Source of the DNA: Syntrophaceae bacterium
Lineage (GTDB): Bacteria; Desulfobacterota; Desulfomonilia; Desulfomonilales; Desulfomonilaceae
NCBI GenBank assembly: GCA_014874425.1
Contig: JACWAG010000036.1
Span: 1-10,875 of the forward strand
Reading direction: 5' to 3'
DNA: 10,875 bases
Positions 7,306 to 10,875 of the stretch are shown here, one piece after another; positions within the stretch are counted from its first letter, which is position 1; every line of letters begins with the position of its first letter. A program made the position numbers and the translations under genes. The notes beneath the pieces were generated by a model. It searched no databases and was not told the origin of the DNA. It saw only the letters and a list, made by a program, of their open reading frames with translations.

Positions 7306-8417
7306 TAAATTCTACATTCCGGCTGTAAACAACCTGGTTTTGTGAACACGATCTGCCATAACTGATTATAACGCGATCGAAAGGCCCCCGCGCACGAAAG
7401 AAGATAATACTCCCACATTCTTTTGAACCTTTTATCATAACGTTTCGAAAGCTCCGACCACGAATTTTGAAAGTTTGAATTCCAGGCCATTAGTGTTTTG
7501 TCATAATGAGGCCCCAGATTGTGCAGGTCTTCAATCATAAACATCCCTTCGGCTGATCGGGCGATTTGCGCAATGCTCGGTAACATCCCATTAGGAAATA
7601 TGTATTTGTTAATCCAATTGTCTGTATTTATCTGAGAAGAGTTGGAACCTATAGTGTGTAGAAGAAAAATCCCGTCATTCTTAAGAGATTTATCGACAAC
7701 TTGCATAAATGTCCGGTAATTTTTGTAGCCTACATGTTCAAACATCCCTACTGAAACAATCTTGTCAAATTTACCCGTGATATCTCGGAAATCGCAATTG
7801 ACAATATTTATTGGTAGATGATTCAAACATTCCCGGGCGTATTTAATCTGTTCATCGGCAATGTTGACACCGGTCACGTGACAGCCCACTTTTTCGGCCA
7901 CGTATCGGGCAAGGCCGCCCCAGCCGAAACCGATATCCAGCACGTTATCAGAGGGTCTTAAGCGTAATTTTGCGATAATCAGGTCCATTTTGTTTAGCTG
8001 GGCCTGTTTGAGGTCCTCAGTTCCGCTAAAGTATGCGCAACTGTATTGATTGTATGGATCCAGGAATGAGAAGAACAATTCGTTGTCGAGGTTATAGTGC
8101 CGGTCCGCTATTATACGTGACCTCCCGAGAGACTGGAGGTTGAAAACAAGCGCCTTTAGCACGGGAAGAAGAAGTTTCCATGAGCCCCTTACTCTTTCAG
8201 GCAGTTCAGCGGAGAGAAGTCTGTCGACAAATTGATCAAGTCTCTCGCACTCCCACCATCCATCCATGTACGCTTCGCCCATTCCAAGGTTCTTTAGGCT
8301 AAGCGCCCTATCATAAAATTTGTCATTATGAACCTGGATATCACAGGGATTATTCCCATTTACTTGAATCCCGGCATCCGTTAACAACTCAGTAACAATC
8401 TCTTTACTCCCCGACAT
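7305..8417 (-). CDS. cfa: Cyclopropane-fatty-acyl-phospholipid synthase
   Basis: SAM-dependent enzyme that adds a methylene bridge to double bonds of membrane phospholipid acyl chains, a stress-linked change. The 370-residue protein can be laid along E. coli Cfa over nearly its whole length. The N-terminal domain shows LGMGEAYMDGWWECERLD near 44-61. Next come HYNLDNELF and QYSCAYF, with the active-site cysteine at 127. The SAM site DIGFGWGGLA starts at 161; E. coli has Cys where Phe stands here. Other conserved active-site positions are E227 (MFEHVG), H254 (LLHTIG), Y305 (HYDKTLMAW) and C342 (CAGAFR). A GTG at 8486 would add 23 residues, but GGAGG lies four bases before the ATG at 8417 and E. 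coli alignment also favours it. It lies 174 bases after the YkgJ-type gene on the same strand, so it may be expressed with it or separately. Confidence 0.95.
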   Translation of the reverse strand: MSGSKEIVTELLTDAGIQVNGNNPCDIQVHNDKFYDRALSLKNLGMGEAYMDGWWECERLDQFVDRLLSAELPERVRGSWKLLLPVLKALVFNLQSLGRSRIIADRHYNLDNELFFSFLDPYNQYSCAYFSGTEDLKQAQLNKMDLIIAKLRLRPSDNVLDIGFGWGGLARYVAEKVGCHVTGVNIADEQIKYARECLNHLPINIVNCDFRDITGKFDKIVSVGMFEHVGYKNYRTFMQVVDKSLKNDGIFLLHTIGSNSSQINTDNWINKYIFPNGMLPSIAQIARSAEGMFMIEDLHNLGPHYDKTLMAWNSNFQNSWSELSKRYDKRFKRMWEYYLLSCAGAFRSRYNQLWQIVFTKPGCLQPECRI

Positions 8418-8421
8418 GCGA

Positions 8422-8426
8422 CCTCC
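8422..8426 (-). promoter_or_regulatory. Ribosome binding site deciding the cfa start
   Basis: GGAGG (within GGGAGGT) on the minus strand, four bases before the ATG at 8417. It lies inside the longer GTG-initiated frame and supports the shorter protein. Confidence 0.75.
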
Positions 8427-8549
8427 CATTGAATCTCCAAATGAAGGATTTCTTTTGAAGGGTTTGTCCAAGAAAAGCGCATACACTTAAATTAATTAGA
8501 TTGTTTTTTAAATGGTTTAAAAGCCTCCTGACTTTTACTCCGGCGGGTC

Positions 8550-8568
8550 AATAAAGCTTGGCCTTATT
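8550..8568. repeat. Small hairpin between the YkgJ-type gene and cfa
   Basis: On the minus strand AATAAGGC and GCTTTATT pair over eight positions with one G-U pair around a CAA loop. No T-run follows, so it is not a convincing terminator. It could be a processing or pausing structure in a read-through transcript. A lone TATAAT at 8577-8582 (minus) is nearby, without a matching -35 box. Confidence 0.3.
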
Positions 8569-8591
8569 AACCAAATATTATAAGTAGTTAT

Positions 8592-9371
8592 TCAACTTTT
8601 TAGCTTCAAAGCTGGAATGCCAAAAAGAGCGAATTTTAACCACCTGAAAGAAAATTCAAGTAAAATCACATCATTTTCTCTTATTAATTCAATGTCTTCA
8701 GAAGATAATTCAAATTTAGTCAAAAAAGAACTCCTAAAAATAAACTCACGAAATTTTTTCAGGTTGTAGCAAGCCATCATAAACATCTGCAACTGCTGAG
8801 TTGAGAATTGGGCTGAACCGCGGCGGAATCCGAGCATGTACAACTCCATGAGTTGATCGTTAAGTCTATTATATTGTTCAAGGTCTTGATCAGATAGCCA
8901 CTCGTCTACTAACCAGTTTTTAGTTTGCTCGAATCCTCTGCAATGGGGTTCTCGGACCACGAAATAGAATTCTTCATTCAGATCTGTGGAACGGTTTTTG
9001 GAAGACGCCCGACCTAGAGGATAAATTCTACAAGCGCCAGGCCGGTCTTCATATACGGTGCAACCGTTTTTAGAAACAAAAGGACAGAGCTTCTCTCCGT
9101 CTACGTCCATTTTCAGAAAGACTTCGGGAAATCCATGACGTGAACCGGCCTTGATAACCGTATAATCTTCCAGGAATTCCGATGGAGATTTGTCCAGCCG
9201 AGTATACAGCCTCAATACATCATAAGGGGTTAGCGCAAGGTCCAGTTTTCTGCAGCATTCAGTGAAACACGGGACACTCGGGCCGCAGTAAAACTGGAAG
9301 CAGTCCTCTCTGGACATTCTGTCGGTCATTTTGAGAGACATTCTGGGGTCTGACCCCATGTCTTGATTCAT
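8592..9371 (-). CDS. YkgJ-family cysteine-cluster protein (CxxCxxCC-like, metal-binding)
   Basis: Members of this family are small cytoplasmic proteins with a conserved cysteine cluster thought to bind zinc or an iron-sulfur centre; their biochemical role is not settled. In this 259-residue protein the N-terminal cluster is C24, C29, C35, C39 and C40 (YCGPSVPCFTECC). It is followed by C96 and C104 (LCPFVSKNGC), C114 in the family phrase YEDRPGACRIYPLG, and C144 in PHCRGF. The C-terminal 110 residues are largely helical and without cysteine clusters, apart from one lone Cys near the middle. The ATG at 9371 has GGAGA five bases upstream; later Met codons at 5, 11, 15 and 19 lack such a site. 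It begins 39 bases after the gmhB stop, so the two are probably one operon. A 15-base perfect palindrome covers codons 5-10. Confidence 0.85.
   Translation of the reverse strand: MNQDMGSDPRMSLKMTDRMSREDCFQFYCGPSVPCFTECCRKLDLALTPYDVLRLYTRLDKSPSEFLEDYTVIKAGSRHGFPEVFLKMDVDGEKLCPFVSKNGCTVYEDRPGACRIYPLGRASSKNRSTDLNEEFYFVVREPHCRGFEQTKNWLVDEWLSDQDLEQYNRLNDQLMELYMLGFRRGSAQFSTQQLQMFMMACYNLKKFREFIFRSSFLTKFELSSEDIELIRENDVILLEFSFRWLKFALFGIPALKLKS
9344..9358. repeat. Perfect 15-base palindrome in the 5' coding end of the YkgJ-type gene
   Basis: TGGGGTC-T-GACCCCA is perfectly self-complementary around one central base. It lies 14-28 bases into the gene, where an mRNA hairpin could affect initiation. Confidence 0.6.
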
Positions 9372-9410
9372 TCTTTCTCCATTCTCGTCTAAATTTAAAA
9401 TGTTCGCTCT

Positions 9411-9968
9411 TTATGAACAATTCCGGTCCAGAAGAAATTCTGCAAAACCAAGCAGAGATCGAAATACCAGGTCAGCGTCCGTTTCTTCCGCTGTCTGCGA
9501 AATTAGTACTGATCGAACCCCTGCGTTTTGCGCCGCTTTTATATCTGAGGCGGAATCACCGACCATAAATGATGAACTTAGGTCAATGTTCAAGTCCTCT
9601 GTGGCGGCCAATATCATACCAGGGGCCGGTTTCCTGCAATCACAATAATCAGCCTTGTCGTGGGGGCAATAGTATATGCCCTCTAGTGACAGTCCCGCGT
9701 CTCTTAACAATGAGTTCATGAAATCATGGACCTTATGAAGATCATTGTCGCTCATGAGTCCCCTGGCAATACCACGCTGGTTGGTTATTACCACGAGCGC
9801 AAACCCGAGCTGTCGAAAGATTCTCAGGGCAGGTAAAACTTCAGGCAGCAAGTCAAATTCTGATGGACAACGCACATAATTATTTTCAGGGAGTTTTCGG
9901 TTGAGCACTCCATCGCGGTCCAGGAAGATGGCCTTTAGGCTGTTTTGTTGTGTTTTCGACGAAGTCAT
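9411..9968 (-). CDS. gmhB: D-glycero-D-manno-heptose-1,7-bisphosphate 7-phosphatase (HAD superfamily)
   Basis: Removes the 7-phosphate from heptose bisphosphate on the way to ADP-heptose, the inner-core sugar of LPS; cytoplasmic. Using the ATG at 9968 the protein has 185 residues, normal for GmhB. HAD motif I is FLDRDGVLN with nucleophile D17 and acid/base D19. Motif II is ITNQRG, the motif III lysine is K113 in CRKPAPGM, and motif IV is VGDSASD with D138 and D142. The zinc site is C101, H103, C109 and C111 (CPHDKADYCDC), with a shorter loop between His and the second Cys pair than in E. coli. A GTG at 9974 is an equally in-frame start; neither has a strong ribosome site. It heads the minus-strand run with the YkgJ-type gene and has a good promoter upstream. 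A histidinol-phosphatase role is less likely, because no his genes are near and the GmhB zinc loop is present. Confidence 0.9.
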   Translation of the reverse strand: MTSSKTQQNSLKAIFLDRDGVLNRKLPENNYVRCPSEFDLLPEVLPALRIFRQLGFALVVITNQRGIARGLMSDNDLHKVHDFMNSLLRDAGLSLEGIYYCPHDKADYCDCRKPAPGMILAATEDLNIDLSSSFMVGDSASDIKAAQNAGVRSVLISQTAEETDADLVFRSLLGFAEFLLDRNCS

Positions 9969-10025
9969 GCGCACCGTTTATCTGTCAGAAGCGCCAAAGG
10001 TTTACGCTCAAAGTCCATAGTTTTA

Positions 10026-10053
10026 ATCATAGTCCCACCGCCAAAAAGGTCAA
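10026..10053 (-). promoter_or_regulatory. Promoter for gmhB
   Basis: On the minus strand TTGACC (10048-10053) and TATGAT (10026-10031) are separated by 16 bases, each matching the sigma-70 consensus at five of six positions. Transcription would start near 10019, giving a leader of about 50 bases before the gmhB start. Confidence 0.55.
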
Positions 10054-10085
10054 TCAAGAAAAGCTCGACACAATAGCCCATGTGC

Positions 10086-10124
10086 GGGTTGAAAGATGAT
10101 CTGGGGGTTGAATTTGGGGTTGAA
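10086..10124 (+). repeat. Three direct GGGTTGAA repeats
   Basis: Identical octamers at 10086-10093, 10105-10112 and 10117-10124, with start-to-start distances of 19 and 12 bases. They lie just upstream of the gmhB promoter and could be protein-binding sites or a remnant repeat. Confidence 0.6.
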
Positions 10125-10201
10125 CAAACACAAACCACAAATTGGTATTAAAATAAAAATACGGAAAAACGACAACTTGAATCCGCGCGTTAGTGTAATG
10201 C

Positions 10202-10271
10202 CTCTGATTATAATTAAATTCGAATTAGAGTTAAATGCTATTACATATCGGTTTAATTCGATTATAATAGC
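10202..10271. repeat. Overlapping inverted repeats in AT-rich DNA
   Basis: Three pairs are visible: CTCTGATT/AATTAGAG (10202-10209 with 10223-10230, one G-T), TCGAATTA/TAATTCGA (10220-10227 with 10254-10261, perfect) and GCTATTA/TAATAGC (10237-10243 with 10265-10271, perfect). The last two interleave as A-B-A'-B', so they would form either a pseudoknot or alternative stems. Confidence 0.45.
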
Positions 10272-10393
10272 TGATACTAAAGATGTAGTTAAATCAATAT
10301 GATATGAGTTATATGGTCCTTTGGGAAAGCGTGTTGGTATTAACCTGTTCAAAATCAAAATGAATATTTTTAAATTACCAGTTAATAAATTAC

Positions 10394-10421
10394 TTGACAT
10401 AAAATTCGTTTTGAATAATTA
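10394..10421 (+). promoter_or_regulatory. Candidate promoter for the exported protein
   Basis: A perfect -35 box TTGACA at 10394-10399 is followed by TAATTA at 10416-10421 (16-base spacing). The better-matching AATAAT at 10414-10419 has only 14-base spacing. The leader would be about 30 bases. Confidence 0.4.
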
Positions 10422-10443
10422 CGTGAATCCAGGACATTCAGTG

Positions 10444-10450
10444 AAGGAGG
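10444..10450 (+). promoter_or_regulatory. Strong ribosome binding site for the exported protein
   Basis: AAGGAGG, continuing as GAGGG, six bases before the ATG at 10457. It is the strongest ribosome site in the window and the main proof that translation starts here. Confidence 0.75.
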
Positions 10451-10456
10451 GAGGGC

Positions 10457-10875
10457 ATGCTTACAATGAAGCGCCTGAAGGTATTGGTTTGTCAGATAAT
10501 ATGGGTTTTTGTCGCAACCACCGCTACATGGGGTTACACCGGACCGGATATATCCAGTCCTGGTGTCCAAGGAGATGCGCTCTCGGCAGATCCGACTTAT
10601 CAAAATGGGTCGGTTCCTACCAGGCAGTTCCCCACTAAACCCAGAAGCGGCTCATCTTATTCATCAACCGGGACTAGAGGACCTGTTTATTCAACTCCCG
10701 GTTACAGCGGGTACAGGCCGTTAGTACCGCCTAGTACCTCTGCGTGTGGTCCTCAGGGCTGTCCTGTGCCCGGAGTGGTTACAGGAGGAACACCTGCGGG
10801 GCCTATACCTGGCATGTTCGGCTTGTTTTCCCAGTCGGGCATGGGACTTGGATCCTGCGGACAACTTTGTGGTCC
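10457..10875 (+). CDS. Exported Gly/Pro/Ser-rich protein with paired cysteines, function unknown (N-terminal 139 residues, runs off the window)
   Basis: I translated this frame by hand; it has no stop up to the window end. The N-terminus MLTMKRLKVLVCQII followed by WVFVATTATWG looks like a signal peptide with a basic n-region and hydrophobic core, with cleavage likely near residue 26 (before YTGPD). The mature part is low-complexity, rich in Gly, Pro, Ser, Thr and Tyr (about 28-95), and lacks charged clusters. Cysteine pairs follow: CGPQGC at 97-102 and CGQLC at 134-138, spaced too far for CxxCH haem sites. An inner segment GMFGLFSQSGMGLG is hydrophobic and glycine-rich. I do not recognise the family. 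It could be a secreted or surface-anchored protein or the linker region of a longer envelope protein. It is divergent from gmhB and preceded by its own promoter and a very strong ribosome site, so high expression is possible. An ATG at 10466 is a less well spaced alternative start. Confidence 0.7.
   Translation, partial: MLTMKRLKVLVCQIIWVFVATTATWGYTGPDISSPGVQGDALSADPTYQNGSVPTRQFPTKPRSGSSYSSTGTRGPVYSTPGYSGYRPLVPPSTSACGPQGCPVPGVVTGGTPAGPIPGMFGLFSQSGMGLGSCGQLCG

Larger units (their letters stand above)
9969..10456. other. Gene-free divergent region with an AT-rich, repeat-rich right half
   Basis: No supported gene in 488 bases. The left part carries the gmhB promoter and three GGGTTGAA repeats. 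By hand count 84 of the 300 bases at 10141-10440 are G or C (28%), far below the neighbouring genes. This part has several overlapping inverted repeats and two perfect TATAAT hexamers (10209-10214 and 10263-10268). The right end has a promoter and a strong ribosome site for the exported protein. Lys/Ile/Asn-rich reading frames here look like products of base composition. Confidence 0.6.

Noticed and set aside
8550..8591. Terminator and promoter between the YkgJ-type gene and cfa
   Set aside because: The hairpin has no following T-run and the TATAAT has no -35 partner, so neither is called as functional; only the repeat is listed.
10050..10400. 116-residue minus-strand frame and the 68-residue plus-strand frame at 10096-10302
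   Set aside because: Both are Ile/Asn/Lys-rich products of AT-rich DNA, lack ribosome sites and overlap each other, the gmhB promoter side or the repeats.
10321..10638. 105-residue plus-strand frame overlapping the exported protein
   Set aside because: It is in a different frame from the signal-peptide protein, whose ribosome site and composition are far better.
1..10875. CRISPR arrays, tRNA or rRNA genes, transposases, insertion-sequence ends
   Set aside because: No regularly spaced repeats, cloverleaf-like sequences or transposase motifs were seen on either strand.

Overview
The window looks like chromosomal DNA from a Gram-negative bacterium with a lipopolysaccharide outer membrane. The evidence is an LptE-type outer-membrane lipoprotein, a GmhB-type heptose phosphatase and a cyclopropane fatty acid synthase. 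The lactate-dehydrogenase-like malate dehydrogenase, the leuS-lptE gene order and the mid-range GC content would fit a deltaproteobacterium (Desulfobacterota). That placement is an inference from protein style, not a proven taxonomy.

Layout: positions 1-5236 hold four genes on the minus strand. Read in transcription order they are leuS (leucyl-tRNA synthetase), lptE (LPS assembly lipoprotein), mdh (malate dehydrogenase) and miaB (tRNA methylthiotransferase, cut by the left edge). A rho-independent terminator sits between mdh and miaB. Positions 5237-5553 are a divergent intergenic region with an extended -10 promoter facing leuS and a candidate promoter facing the other way. Positions 5554-7185 (plus strand) encode a long, divergent nucleotide-sugar dehydrogenase. 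Positions 7305-9968 (minus strand) hold gmhB, then a YkgJ-type cysteine-cluster protein 39 bases after it, then cfa after a 174-base gap. Positions 9969-10456 are a gene-free stretch whose right-hand 300 bases are strikingly AT-rich and full of inverted repeats. At 10457 an exported Gly/Pro/Ser/Cys-rich protein of unknown function begins on the plus strand and runs off the window.

Working together: about half of the genes are core housekeeping (translation, tRNA modification, central carbon). The others share an envelope theme: LPS transport (LptE), LPS core heptose (GmhB), sugar-acid precursor for surface polysaccharide (nucleotide-sugar dehydrogenase), membrane lipid modification (Cfa) and an exported protein. 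No mobile element, CRISPR array, tRNA or rRNA was found, and I do not see a clear new multi-gene system. The most interesting items are the atypical dinucleotide site and insertions of the nucleotide-sugar dehydrogenase, the structured AT-rich region before the exported protein, and that exported protein itself.
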